A stretch of 64,000 nt of DNA from Trichopria drosophilae (lineage: Eukaryota > Arthropoda > Insecta > Hymenoptera > Diapriidae). Where the stretch lies: the NCBI GenBank assembly GCA_030407085.1, contig CM059582.1, positions 3,162,001-3,226,000 of the forward strand. The letters are read 5' to 3'. A program made the position numbers and the translations under genes. The notes beneath the pieces were generated by a model. That model saw only the letters and a list, made by a program, of their open reading frames with translations. It did not search any database and had not been told where the DNA came from. Shown one piece after another: positions 24,730-38,028 of the stretch; position 1 is the first letter of the stretch; each line of letters starts with the position of its first letter.

Positions 24730-27700
24730 AGACCGAAAAGTACTATTATTTAAGATTATAATTTTTTCAATAAAATTTTGAGACCGCCGGCCATCTTAAA
24801 TTTTGAAATATTCAACAGCGTAGCGTTACAAAACAACTAATTTATCTATCGATAACATGGATTAAACCCATTGTAATAATTATAATCCATGTGAAAATAC
24901 TGTTTTTAAAAGAACGTGGATTTTTTGCATTCCTTGTATTTCATCCGCCATATTGAACTTCCTGATAATAGAAAGATCGGACCCAAAAATCTGCTATTGG
25001 GAGGTGCTATTCAAATATTTCGAGTATGAAGTCTTGCACTGCGAATTCAAAGTAAGCTGTTTGGATATTTGGGAGTTAATGAGTTAATACAATGATTAAA
25101 CTTTTGTCCTGGTCTTGAAAAATCACGTTTTCTTACCCAAAATGAGCCATACCTTTGTTGGAATTTATAATAACCAAATTTTACCTTTAGAATCTGAAAG
25201 AGCCATCACTTTTGCGTCAGAAATGATCTGAGACAAATTGTTAAACTTCTTTTTGTAATAAAAAATAAGTGCCGTAAATTTGTGGTATATATTTATTTAT
25301 AATTACAATCAGCTTTGATAAAAGAAAAAGTATATATTTTTGACAATATACTTTGTAATTAATAAAAAGTTTTCACGATATGTTTTAAATCACTTTAAAA
25401 TAACTTTATAACGTCAGAACTTCGGAAAGTAATGTTGATATTGATGAAAATTTGTCTCTTAATAATTTGCAATAAGAACATCAATTTTTTCTTTAAAACT
25501 CTAATATATCTTATAAAATTTATGAATCAACAAATATATCCGCATGTTTTTTTACCTATTTAATTATGTTATTGTTTATAACTTGAGTTCCTTAAAACTC
25601 ATTATCTCACAAAGTTTTTCAATTTATTTTGCAGAAAAGGAATTTTGACTTTGTTAGTTTCAACGAGTGACATTGTAGTTTCTTCTAAAAATGATTGCTC
25701 ATACTTTTTTTGAAAGCATGTTGTATAATGTTAAATATTTTTTCGCTTGTATCAATAAGGTTTTATATTTTGGTAATGTAATGAAATATACTAAAGGATG
25801 ATTTTTCCACGTACAATGTAGTACGTTCTGATACAAATCAACAAACGGTACCTCAGAGAAATTCTGTGATTAATTGTTGTAATAACTGCAAAATACACCA
25901 AACTGCATTAAAATAAACAGAATCAAAGAGAGAAATGTTTTTTACTTCTTTATTCCAGAATTCATGATTTTTAAACACTTATAAATTAAATAGGATTTAG
26001 TTATAAAACAAACAAATTAGTACTTTGCTGTCATTTGTCAATAAAATGGTCCCTTGGCTTTTTGTTTGAATTTTGTTGGCTGGTTTATTGCTGACAGAGC
26101 GCGCAATTAGTAAATTATTGGAATAATTTCTACGTAACGTTATAGTTCATACATAATAAAAAAGGCTGAACTAATCAAGTATTCCAAATTGATTACTAAA
26201 AGAAAAGTATCTCACATTTAGTGTTTAAAAATTCAGTTGGTATATATTTTCGTCCATCAAAGTTTTTCTCCATTAGAGATAGATTAGACATATCTAATTT
26301 TCTTTTTGAACAAGAAAAAAACAATAATGTTAGATATGGATAAAAAAAATAATGGATATATTTCAACATTTTTAATGGCTGAGCCTCTACAGATATTTTC
26401 ACTGAGCAATTCGTATTAGGCGATTTTATAATATTGGTCCGGTCTCGTACAAAATATTTTTTGTTAAGACTTTCAATTTTGTTTTGTTATTGTCCTAATT
26501 ATTTTTAGGTTTTCTCTGTTTCATACAGTTAGAAAGTGTTTTAGATCCAAGTAATTATTTGAATAGATAGCAAGTATAAACATTTACCTAAATAAGAAAA
26601 TACTTTCTTATATTTATCAAACGTTCGATCCTTGTCATAAGTCTTACTTGGTTAAGGCAATTATTTTCTTCATTTTACGTAATATTTACTTATTATATAT
26701 TACTTATTACTATTCAAATAAAGGTGAATGTATAATACAATTTCTAACTGTGACTTTTAAAACATTTAAAGCTTAATGACTGTAGTCTGACATTGGTTGT
26801 TTCTAGTTGATTTATACATTTTTCAAATTGTCAAATACCATTTAAAATGGACAGTGACAAGAGGAAACATTTTTTTAAATGTTTTAGATAATGATTTTTC
26901 AGAAATAAATGAGTGACAGAAAGGAAAAAGTGGATAAAAAAAATTGTCGCTGTGGTTCATTAAAAATTCTCAAAAATTTGAAAAATAAAATGTAGAGTAA
27001 ATGCTGAGTAATAGAATGATTATATCTTTTTTTGGCATCGTAAATTTGAAATTCAAATCGTACCTCCTACAAAATCATTTCCCTATAATTTTTGTATTAA
27101 CATATAGAATACAATTTAGTAATTGAAAATACTCAATAAATAGATCTATATAAAACAATTATACATTTCGAATAAAAGAATCAATTGCGATTTTAAAAAT
27201 ACAAATTTTCTTTTATACAGTTCTTGTATGCTCATTAAATAGCAGGAAAATATTGCATAAAAGTCAAGGTTACTTTTCACATTTATTGACGTACAGAGCT
27301 TTCAACAAAACGTAACTTTCATAACATAACAAAATGTGAAATGTTAAAAGTATAAATCCATTGGAAAGTTTTAGAAAATTATATATACAGAATACTTTAG
27401 ATTATAAATTATTCGTTGTATTGAATACATTTATTTTTAAGCATAATAGAAATGTATACTTAATTTTAATGAGCTTTATTACAAAAGAAATCATTTATGA
27501 AAGTTATAAAATCAATGAGACTAACATGCAATAATATATTTTTTCAGTTTTATAAATAAATTAAGTCATAATGAGCATTATCTTAATCGTAAATTAAAAC
27601 ATTTCCAACATAGAGTTTTACTTAAAAGCTCTCTTTTTTAACTAGAATGTCTTTTTAACATTTATTAAACTTTGGAATAGATATATAATATAAGTAATAG

Positions 27701-28880
27701 TAATAGAAGTATTTCTAATACTTATAGTTTTTTTGTCATGAATTATAGTTTAAATGTGTTGTCAGTCAAATTTTAATAAGTTATAGTAAGCATTATAGCG
27801 ATAGTATACAGCAAAAACCTTTGCTCATATGTTTATTATGAATATTTATTACGAATATTTAAAAATGTAAACCACGAATAATAGAGAAAATACTTTCTAG
27901 TTTGAGAATGAGATACTCGTAAAATACAGACATTCAGACATTTACTGTATTTTTCTAAAAAAAGAAATTATTTTTTGAAAAATTGTCTTATTCACAATTG
28001 TACATACGTAATTATTCTCTAAAAATGTAGACACAGTGCCTAATTTTAAACTGCATTACATAAATTGCATGTGTTTTAATCTGTAACTCCACAATTTGTA
28101 AGAAGCAATGAAACACATACATAATATCACAAATAAACAATGAATTAATGAGTTATTAAAAATATTAAACTGTAAAAATATATGTATTTAAAAATAATTT
28201 ATGGTTAGCCAAGCCGTCACACAATTTAATAGTTTTCGGTTATGTCAAAACAATGAATAAAAAATTTGACAATGGTATTTGATGGACAATGATCAATGAT
28301 TAACAAATCGTCAGCTTTAGTGTACCATGATCAAACCAGAATAATGATCCAAGTATATCATGAAAATGGAAATAAAAAAAGGATCTTTTTTGTCGTATTC
28401 GTATTATGGCATTATGTGCTTTCATGATAATGTGATCATAATGCAAAACGTACAAGTAAACATTTACAGAATGAAGAAAATATTGTCTTAATACAACAAT
28501 TCAAAATCATGATACTGTATCATTTAACCAAATTTAGTAAGTTCACTATATCCACATGAATATAACATTTTTTTTTAGTTTATCATAAGCTGCGGACATT
28601 TAAATAAGTATGACTAAGTTCCAGAGCAACATATCTCACACGAAACGTACCAAGAAAGCTGACTTGAATGATTCGAAATTTAAAAAAGTTCGACTGAATG
28701 GTGCATGAAACCACTACAAACTGTTACAATAGTTTTAAAAAAACGCATAACACCTGTGCCTGTATGAAAGAATCAATAAATCGTTAAGTGTTTAGTGTGT
28801 CACGAAAAATTCTGAAAGACAAAAGTGTGCAGTGCAACAAAAAATTACTATTGAATAATTTTCGAACTAGAAATGCGTCG
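24730..28880. other. AT-rich DNA without recognisable genes
   Basis: No exon, RNA gene or transposase is supported. Frames such as 26196-26402 (minus) are low-complexity. The AT content is very high throughout, with a few homopolymer runs. Confidence 0.5.
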
Positions 28881-28883
28881 TAC

Positions 28884-29560
28884 TTTCGCTGTCGATGATC
28901 GATCGAAACTTTAGCCGGCAAATACTGTCCAATTTTGACGCCACACGCAACGAAACGATTTATTGAAAGTTCGAAAAAAACACAATTTCCACGTATGGAC
29001 AAAAAAAACGTGAAATTTTCACCACGTGAGAAACCTCCTCAACATTCGGGCTGAAAAATTGAGGAGTAAATTTGGTGTGACACTCGAAGGGGACCAAAAC
29101 AGGACGTCGTTTACACACGTGCGAAGATAAGCCGGATATCGACGTGGATGATAGGATTCGATGTATCGAATCTATTGGAACGCACTCGCGCCGGTGTAAT
29201 TAACTATTGTTTGAGTTAAATCCGCAATTTGTGATTGTTTAAATTAGCGGATATAGCTTCACCTTGCTAGACGTGTCGTCGACGAAGTCAACGTCGAGAG
29301 TGAGTGTTTCGACCCGACGTATAATACGTGGCGCTCCTAGGCCACGGTCGCGCACGCCTAACTATAGACACTTCTTATAGGGGTTAGCTATATCGGTCCT
29401 CATTAATAACAGTCACACGTGATGTCCACTTTATGTCACTTATAGACATTCGCGAATTTCCCCTGTGATCCGGTGGTGGAGTCATCTTTCGAGTCGATAT
29501 CGACAGGAGAAAGCTTCCTTTTCTATAGCACGTGCACCTTTGTTGACGACTTATTTTTAG
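28884..29560. promoter_or_regulatory. CpG-rich promoter-like island with four E-boxes
   Basis: CpG-dense, GC-elevated DNA in an AT-rich setting. Perfect CACGTG E-boxes occur at 29023, 29116, 29416 and 29529. A plausible plus-strand donor GA|GTGAGT lies at about 29299. No convincing start codon with downstream coding is found, so the transcribed strand is uncertain. It could serve a minus-strand gene that includes the exon at 21.9 kb or a plus-strand gene that includes the exon-like segment at 31.84 kb. CACGTG is the core bound by bHLH factors such as Clock/Cycle, Myc or MITF/TFEB. Confidence 0.45.
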
Positions 29561-30770
29561 ATGTGTAAAGATATGAGCCGACGACATATCTGAATTGTTG
29601 ACCTTCAATTTCTTAATTTGATATTTCATAATTGTGAAGTACCAAATTTTTGTATAATAGGTTTCTCTTGAAAAGCATCTCTACGAGAACCGGTTGTACC
29701 AGAGGTTCTCTGATGACAACTCTTCTACAAGAAGATCCTTAATTTTGGCTAACATCAACTAGATGAACAATAAAGCCAACTGGCACGGATGAATGGCTAT
29801 TTGGAAATCGACTGAAAGAATAAATCCAGGTCAAAATATACACCATATACCTCATAAAAAGGTCGTCCAGAGCTCATTCCAAAGATTACTAAAAAAGGGC
29901 CTCATAAGGAGATCATAATTAAGTCTTAAAATCTCGATGTATCTCTACGTGATCTTATGTTTGATGCCTTTAATTTATCTCATTTTGAGTATTCTCTTTT
30001 GCGTAATGGGATCCCAGAGTTTAGATCTGTATTTTTCCAGGGACAGAAGAGGCAATCAAATCTAAAAATGAAATCGGGCGAAATCTATACTTTTTAAGCA
30101 GACCATTGAATGATATTTCTATAATGAAAGAATACCTACTTTTATGATATTTAGCAAGCGTAAAAAGAAATTAGCTAAAAAGTATTCCTCAATAAGCAAC
30201 TATACAAATAGAATTTATAATTCTTAGAAATTTAATTTTCAATTTATTTATTTTAAACTTATTATTAGTTAATAATTTTTAAATTTTCTAAGTCTTTCTG
30301 AGAGACAGTTTTTATAGCACGTCTTTTGAGTGGATTGATCGTATAATTCCATTACTGATCCATTGCTTTTTTGTGTTTTAGTTTATGTAGAAAATATGTG
30401 AATCTATTAACTATATTTAGAACGAAATTTATTGTCTGTGATGTGCACTCATTTTCAGTTATATTTTGTGGAACTGTTAATTTAGGTCCACTTTGTTAAA
30501 AACAGCATAAACTTTTCAATTTTTGTTATAATTTATTCGAGTTGTTAAAAATGAATTACGCGTAAAATTGATTGGGATAATGACCTGTGACAGATGTGCC
30601 CACGATTGCAGCTGTTAAATAACACAAGTGAGATTAGTCTTTATAAACACATGGTGGATTGATATGACTGAATTTTATTGTTTTCGTGTTGCAATAGTTA
30701 TTGTTGATATAACCCCCTTCACCCTTCATTTAAGGTATTTAGAAACATTTAGGTAATATGACTATTTTTG

Positions 30771-30894
30771 CTAAATGTTCATGTCTCCGATGATGATGTG
30801 CTCATTTCCAGATGCTTGTAGGTGATTTTCGAGATCAAGTGTAAATTGATGAACGCCCCCAGTCGGAGATCTGTAGATTGCAACCATTTTAATT
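30771..30894 (-). mobile_element. LINE endonuclease fragment (truncated)
   Basis: The minus strand reads MVAIYRSPTGGVHQFTLDL, then ENHLQASGNEHIIIGDMNI and a TAG. The spacing of AIYRSP, an LxxLE-like helix and IIIGDMNI matches the exonuclease-endonuclease-phosphatase domain of non-LTR retrotransposons, where (V/I)YRPP and (I/L)GDFN are conserved. Only about 38 residues survive before the stop and no reverse transcriptase was found in frame, so this is a dead fragment. The clade (Jockey, CR1 or other) cannot be decided. Confidence 0.65.
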
Positions 30895-31839
30895 TTACTA
30901 AGAAATAGGGAACCTATAAATCTACGATAATGTCAATTTATCAACAAATTATATTTACAAATTTAACTATAATATAAACTTACACTCAGAATAATAATTA
31001 TTCGCCACCATCATTTTATATACACACAGAATTTTCACAACTAAATTAATATTATGATTTGCACCAATAGAACGAATTAACTAATTTTTTATTATATACT
31101 AATGCTACATCTATTTCGACTTCATTTAAAATGTATTATGAGAGTGCAATAAGTTCTTTGCGCACGTTTTCACCAGCTGAATTCGAATTTGTTTGTTAAA
31201 TTATGAAAAATGTAAACATTACACGTTATTCACAATTTGCGTAAAAATTTGAAAATTCAATCTTCAAACTTTTATTACTATCTTTTGGATAAAACCGGTA
31301 ATCATGGTGGGTAATTGTGCAGAAGGTGTTTTACATATTTTACATCGATGTTGTTTTTCAATATTTAACTTGCTGCAATTTTTATTAGAATGTAAATTAA
31401 AATAAAAGAAATCGAAATATATTATCATACCAAAGAATTGTATCATCATATAGGTACGACATGCAACTCTTATAAGGTTTCCCCAGGGAACCCATATTGA
31501 GACCGACAAGAATATGTGAATAATTTTTATTCGTCGAATACCTATAATGTTCACTGGATATTGACAACCTATTTTTACATCTGCTTCAAAAGTATCTTAG
31601 TTTTAGTCTATTACGATTTAGCGAGTCGGAAAGTACTCCAAAGAATCGTATTTTGATTGGATTGTTAATCTTTTAATTTTGCTTCTAAATGTTGATACAA
31701 CAATTGTTCAACATGAAAAGATTAAATGTCAATACATGTCCGCAAATCTTTTAAATTTCAACGACAAAAGATGAATGTTACAACGAACAAACAGAAACAG
31801 CTTAGTAATTTGATAACAATGAATATTCCACTGTTGCAG

Positions 31840-31984
31840 GAATTACAATCATCGATGCGATGTGATGAATTGTTACCGAATTGAATACATCGCAGTAGAC
31901 AGAAGAGCTCACAGACTTAGTCGAATCGACAACCCGGTCGGTTGGGATGTTCTGAAACGAAGAGTATTTACAACCGACCTACAA
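31840..31984 (+). other. Exon-like segment, unassigned (strand uncertain)
   Basis: A CTGTTGCAG acceptor ends at 31839 and a CAA|GTAATT donor follows 31984. Between them one frame is open for 48 codons (NYNHRCDVMNCYRIEYIAVD then RRAHRLSRIDNPVGWDVL and KRRVFTTDLQ). GC content is high for the region. The minus strand also has an acceptor (TTTCAG) and a long open frame over the same bases, so the coding strand is not certain. The plus reading looks more like a real protein (charged, Arg/Asp-rich). No family recognised. Confidence 0.35.
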
Positions 31985-32827
31985 GTAATTTGGTCCTTGC
32001 AAAATCTGAACATGCTGGGAAATAGATAACATATTTTAATCAATTGGATGTATGATGTTTGCAACATTTATTTTTTTCACAACCAAACGTAAATTTACCA
32101 CTAAAAAATGTACACGAATATTATATGTTGAATCGACTAAATTATAGTACAATAGATGGTGAAAAATACTATTTAAAAGTATTATTTACAATTAAAACAT
32201 TTAGGTTCGAGAGAATTTGGGCATGCATGAAAACATATATGTTTAATTTATAGACATTTTATTAAAAAATATCAAATTAAAACACGAACGAATATTAAGA
32301 TGAATGGAATGTGATTATTTTGTAATGTAAAATACTTTCTACACTGTACAGTGCTAAATCTTTTGAACCCTTAGTCGCTGAGGCTCGTCTCGATTCACTG
32401 GATTTTGTCGTTGCAATGCGTAAAGCAGTGTCTGCTTGAAATGCGAAGAATGTCCTTTCGCTGCATCTCAGACATTGTATTTCAGCAGGGAGATAAGATT
32501 TACTTCCATTTTCTGTATTCTTCTTTTTCATCCGCCAATTTGATTACGTCATGTTTTATATCTTCGACGACTGAAAAGCAAGTTGCATGTATTTTTCATG
32601 TGAAAAAGTAATGAGGACGCCATTATTCGACGTCTGGTTCTCAAAATCTTACGATTATAAATAATTTTTCAAACAATAGATAACGTTTTTCTGCTTAAGT
32701 ATGGAGAGCAATTAGTTCTTTAGTCCTAAATATTGAAAGCCATGCAAAAAGAACTTTAAAGTCATTAAATTGAGAATTACTTTGGGACCAAAGAACTATT
32801 TTCAAGAAGACGAAAAATTAATCTTAC

Positions 32828-35800
32828 CATGTACACGCCGACTATGAGACCAAAAAGACCAATCGCAGATGCGAAAATCTCGATGATTAGTATTTTTACA
32901 AAAAGCGACTTGTTGGCAGCATCTGAAAGTGCAGCTCCAGAACCCACAATACCTACGGCCATTCCGCAAAATAAATTGACAGCTGCCACTGATAATCCGG
33001 AACCGAACATGACATATCCGGTGAATCGCAAGTGATTAATTAATCCTGGATTTTCCTCTAACTCCTTCTCTGTATACCTGAAGGCATCCAGTCTACCAGC
33101 CAGCACTATTCCAGTGATAAGACCATATATGGCCACAGCTTCACAAAAGATGACGGATATTAAATTTTTCGTTCGGATTCTCGGAGCTTTCACGCCAGCA
33201 CTCAAGATCGACACGCCCGTCGTGTGTATACCCCTGAAATATTTATAAAGTGTAACTAACTATACTTAAATTTAAATAAGTGTGCGATTTAAGACATAAT
33301 AACTTACGCTGCAGCACCGACAACTGATAAAGAAACGGTCAGACCAATGCCAAGGCTGGCAAATAGTTCTGGTGGTGAGTTCTCCAAAAACCTGAAAAAA
33401 GCAAAATCTAACATCAAGGAAATAAGAACGTACACAAAAACTGACGAAATTCATATCAGTCAACAGTACTGCAAACAAGATGTATTATTCTTTGACAAAT
33501 TTACATTTTTCAGTTTGGGGTTGCTAATACAAATTAAATGGAAACATTTAGCGTCGTTTAAGCATATTATGAATCTATTGCTATGAACCAAAATTCTGAA
33601 GCTAGATTGAAACTGAATAAAAATTCCAACGTATGGATATTATGATTCCTTCATAATCCGTTCTATTTTTTAAGTTATTTTTCCCGAATACGAAAATCGT
33701 TAATAAAAGTTTTAAAAGTTAGGTTTGTCTGATTTAATAGTCTTAATGCTTTTTATAATTATAAAAATCCGTTTATTAAGAAAACAGACGATGCTTATCA
33801 TTAATATTGTCATATTATATAACATAATACAAAATGTATTATTTTCACTGTTCTATAAGTACGTTAGTAAATAAACCACTTTCTCATTATTGGCAAAAAG
33901 TAAATATATACTGTATAAATATTGTAATTTAGTAAGTAAATATTTAATGAACGTTTTTGATGGGAACATCATGATGTTTTTGTGATGCATACTTTTATTT
34001 TTGTAGCAAATTTTGTCTGATGAGAGAAACGAATGGTCCCGGGTTCAATTCCCAGCACCTCGAATCTTTTTATTTCGGTCCTTATTTTTTTCGAAAGATC
34101 TAATCTAACCTATCCATTTTCTCCATCATAAAAAAGTTGTGAATTTTTCTAGTAAAATTTACATGATTTCTGATAGTATCATTTGAAAAAAATGGGATAG
34201 ACAAATTAAAAGTAAACATCTCAAAAACATCGTGATTTGCTCGTCAAAGACGTCCATTAAATATTTAGGTATTATTTACTTACGAGCATAAAAATACATT
34301 TATTTGATTTATATGAACTTAAATTTTTATTTACTTAATAATATTGATCTCTTTTGAAGCCACTGGTTTTAAGATATTATTTATAAATAAACGCTTTTCT
34401 TAAACTGGTAATTTATTTATTTTCAATGGAATAAATTAATTTTTAATTCAGACGAGTTAATTTAGTTTAAAGGAATTTAAATTAGATAGAGTAGGTATCA
34501 TGGCAGATCCACTTGGCAAAGGAAGAAAATTTTAGATTATATTATATGGTGAAGTGCTCTTTATACTGCACTCGCAGAAAAAGCTTCTTAAAATAGGTTT
34601 AACAGAATTAATATTGTTACAAATCGTTTTTTAATCTAGCACATGATAAAAAGATTTTAATAATAAACATTGACTTCACTGAAGAAAGTTACCAGAATTT
34701 CGAATTAAAAGTAGACCTTACATGGTTTTATATTTTAGAAATAATAATATTAAGATTTATTTTTTCCTATGTCCTTGTTGAAGACTTACTTTCAGTCAAC
34801 TTTCTTACTTCATATTCTAGTCTCATTTTTGTTTCGTTATAAGAATTTCTTCTTACAGTATACGGAGGACTTCAATTAATAAGATATGTTTAGGTTATTT
34901 AGTTTAGACATTAAGTTTCTTAAACAGCGTTGAATTTTATATTCACGATTTATTTGGTAATAGCGATTTAACATTCATTTTAGTGAATGAAGTCGACTGA
35001 AAGTAAGATGTACTGAAAATCAGACCACTTATGTGAACAGACTTAAGCACTGACTAACTTGTAACATGTAATTTTAAGTATTTGCTCATAGAGCGTAATT
35101 CCTCTTCAGAAAATACTCACAGCAGCTCAAACATCAGGATGGAAAACAATGAAAAATTAACTTTTTATTGACAAGAGATAGAAATCTGGGTCCTTTTAAA
35201 GTAACTCACTTTTTGAAATGTTACTTTTATTGCAAATATTTCAAGTTATAATGAGTTATGTTTGGAAATAATGGAAAAACCCATAATCTAGCTTGTTACA
35301 TCATGCTTCGTCCTTTACTTTAATCAATCAATTCACATATAAATTTATAGATATTTTTCTGATGTAGAGGGATATTTGATCTCTTCCAGCTCTTTGTATT
35401 AAAAACTTTCAAAAATTCTGAGCTTTTCTTTAAACCTTAGAACACCTGTTACCATAAAATGTCAACAAAAAGATGACTGATATTCCTGATGTCCCTGGAA
35501 AAACCATTTTGTCGAAAAATATTTTTGTTAACAACGTTTTTTTACAAGGACACTGTTCCAAACTACTCCCTCCTCATTATTCAGTATAAAAGTAGGTTAG
35601 AAGTTCTAATCAAACACAATAACTCCTAACTTTTTATTCATAATTAGTAACGGTTTGCCTTGTTCATTAACTTATGCATGACGTGGAGTTTACAAGTTAT
35701 CAAAGTCGTATAAGGTATGTATAAAAATACATATACGTTTCCTTAATTGTACTACCATTATTGCAAGAAACTTCCAAAAAATTAGATCTAAATTAGTCCA

Positions 35801-37818
35801 TAGTCACGCGTTTATGCAATTTATTTTGTTTTGTTTTGATCATTACAGTATAAATTTCTTTTCTGTTTCAACTCCGTACGCGAAATTGTATTTCGCCCAC
35901 TCAAAACAATAAGTGAAAAATATCTCAGCATTTATTTCTTCATTTATTACAATTTTGTTTAGCTTTAAACATACTTTTTTCGACTAATCATTAGTAAATG
36001 TTTAACAATAACTGAGAAAATGATAGAAGATGATTTTTTGTTTCTCATGTTCAGAAAATGATATATTATTGCTGAAGAAGATCCATGCGAGAAAACTTTA
36101 AGATATATTGCACCTTTTCAAATATAGTATGGGTTTAAGAAACTATTCGCTTATCTTATCAGATAAAAACGTGAGGAAGTTTAGTCAAATTTTTGAACTG
36201 CTTTACATGTTTTTAAACCCACTTCCACATTTCCTACGTTTTAAAACTATTTAGATTCGTAAATATTAGTTTTTTAAACGTGATTGATTGTTGACTCTTT
36301 CATACTGAATCTTACTTAGATTTTAAATCATTTTAATTGATTTTCGATTTTAATTGATAATCGATTTTAATTAATTGCGATATTTTACAGTCGTTTACCG
36401 CATCGTGTGATGCTATGTGATTTTAGATACGTCTATGTAATGTGATTATAATGGGTTTTGTATTTTATTTTTATTTTTGGTCATGAGCATTTATCTTCAT
36501 TGGTTTGCATTTTAAATCATATTTGTTGATTTGATCTGTATCAAATTTTACTAATTCAATGCTTGATTAATTTATATATTCCCTTTTTAAATAATAAAAT
36601 TCCATTTCAATTTATTAAATAAAAAGTATATTTACTCACCATGCTAAGCTGATTCTTTCTCCTTTTCCCGTAAACACATGATACAATACTAAAAACAAAA
36701 ATTACATTAGTTTTGAAAATACACTAGTAAGTTTAAGAGATAACTAAAAACGTTTATGTTAATGAAAAAATGTTTTTTTCAATACATTATTTTTATTATT
36801 TCTATTTTAGTATTCTCGATCTTCACTACTTCCGGAATGGAACTGTATTGCTTACGTCAATAATACAATATTCAGTAATGTATGTTTACGGGGTATATTT
36901 GAGTTTTACAATTTAATGTAATCTTTTTTCAAACGAGTTTTAAATAACTCAATTTTGAGTTTAAAAAATGTAATTTTACTAACTCAACCATTACTTTCAT
37001 ATTGTTGAAATTTTGATTTTTCAGTTAAAATTTTCTTATGGAAAGGAAAATTGTTGACGTCTAACTGTGAAAATCTCATAAAGTACAGAAAATATCAATT
37101 CTTTAAGACGGTCTTTTATAAACAATAGAATGTAAATTATTCAAAGATTATTTACTTTAAAATCAACATTAATCTACTTAAATCAATTAAATTAGTTTCA
37201 TTCTAAAAATAATATTCATTCTCCCTTTAATATACTTTGCCCAATTCACTTATATAGATAATATTGTTCATAAAATTTATTGCTTATGACATGTTTGAAT
37301 TTATCTTTATTATAACGCGATGTAAAAAACGTGCGTCAAGATGGCGTTGTAATCACGTGCGTGATGTATCAACAGCATCTAGTGTATAAAATGAAATTAC
37401 CAATAACATCACATGTCAAGAATTATTGAGTGTGGAAAATTTTTAAACTTAGAAGTATTCGACTCACTTTTGCCCCATATAAATTAGAAATTTTACATTG
37501 ATGTACTTATTATGTAATTGAAACTATGCCTAACCTTCAGTATTAATTAATTTAGAAACACATTAATACCAGTCTATAAACTAGTAACAAAATGGAACTA
37601 ATTTTGGAATGAAATATAGTATGTCATGCACGTTCGAATTTCTTCAAATCTAGAGACAAATCTAACACAAAAATTCGTGTTTGCTGATATAAATTTTACC
37701 TACGACCGATATATACGATTTTGGAATGTGTAATTTTGTACTTACTTAGAATAACGGATGTTGCAATCAACGTAAATCCAAAAATATATCCGAGCCTCGT
37801 TCTTACTTGGGAAGCCAT
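32828..37818 (-). CDS. VhaPPA1-1 (ATP6V0B): V-type proton ATPase 21-kDa proteolipid subunit c''
   Basis: Membrane V0 rotor-ring subunit of the vacuolar ATPase, which carries protons during organelle acidification. Four exons chain in frame: 37746-37818 (ATG at 37818), 36640-36688, 33308-33391 and 32828-33233, all with GT-AG sites. The 204 residues read include [58 protein letters not shown] and [19 protein letters not shown]. The glutamate in FCEAVAIYG is the expected proton-binding residue. Four to five hydrophobic helices are present. The coding part found stops at GVYM before a GTAAGA donor. Family members end only a few residues later, so a tiny last exon is missing from my model. Reading through the donor instead gives a 17-residue alternative end at 32777. 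Intron 1 contains an E-box at 37354. Confidence 0.93.
33932..34283. mobile_element. Fold-back element with a tRNA-type box B, in V-ATPase intron 3-2
   Basis: The left arm (33932 to about 34005) and right arm (about 34196-34283) are imperfect inverted copies sharing GTAAGTAAAT, ATTTAATGAACG/ATTTAATGGACG and CATGATGTTTTTG/CACGATGTTTTTG. A nested inverted pair (CTATCCATTTT near 34110, AAAATGGGATAG near 34190) lies inside. GGTTCAATTCC at 34042-34052 matches the pol III box B consensus. A convincing box A was not found. It lies between V-ATPase exons 2 and 3. It may be a tRNA-derived SINE inserted in, or captured by, a MITE. Confidence 0.55.
34300..36630. other. V-ATPase intron sequence
   Basis: Part of the 3.2-kb intron between exons at 33308-33391 and 36640-36688. 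No other gene seen. A 16-bp inverted pair (CTTACTTTCAGTCAAC near 34787, GTCGACTGAAAGTAAG near 34993) hints at another decayed fold-back element. Confidence 0.6.
37354..37359. promoter_or_regulatory. E-box (CACGTG) in V-ATPase intron 1
   Basis: AATCACGTGCGTGAT sits in the first intron, about 460 bp after the start codon. V-ATPase genes are known targets of MITF/TFEB-type factors through CACGTG sites, so this placement is suggestive. A single site can arise by chance. Confidence 0.35.
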
Positions 37819-38028
37819 AATTTAATCTCAAAATCACACCGACAACGCCTTAGGTACACTCACTTTCTTGTCAATACTGAATTTGTACGAAACTTCCCGC
37901 ATTACGTTCCATCAATGACTAAAAGCAATTAAGCGTTCGTTCTGAAACCAGTGTCGAATTCCAGATAACAGGAAAGTGTGATAACAATATGTATATACCG
38001 TTTGTAATGGAAAAGAAAAGAATGGTGT

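Noticed and set aside
29958..30090. Plus-strand FDAFNLSHFEYSLLRNGI, resembling a LINE reverse transcriptase
   Set aside because: Similarity is loose, catalytic motifs are absent and the frame is short; the opposite strand to the nearby LINE piece.
34042..34052. tRNA gene
   Set aside because: Only a box B is present; no cloverleaf, box A or acceptor stem could be formed.
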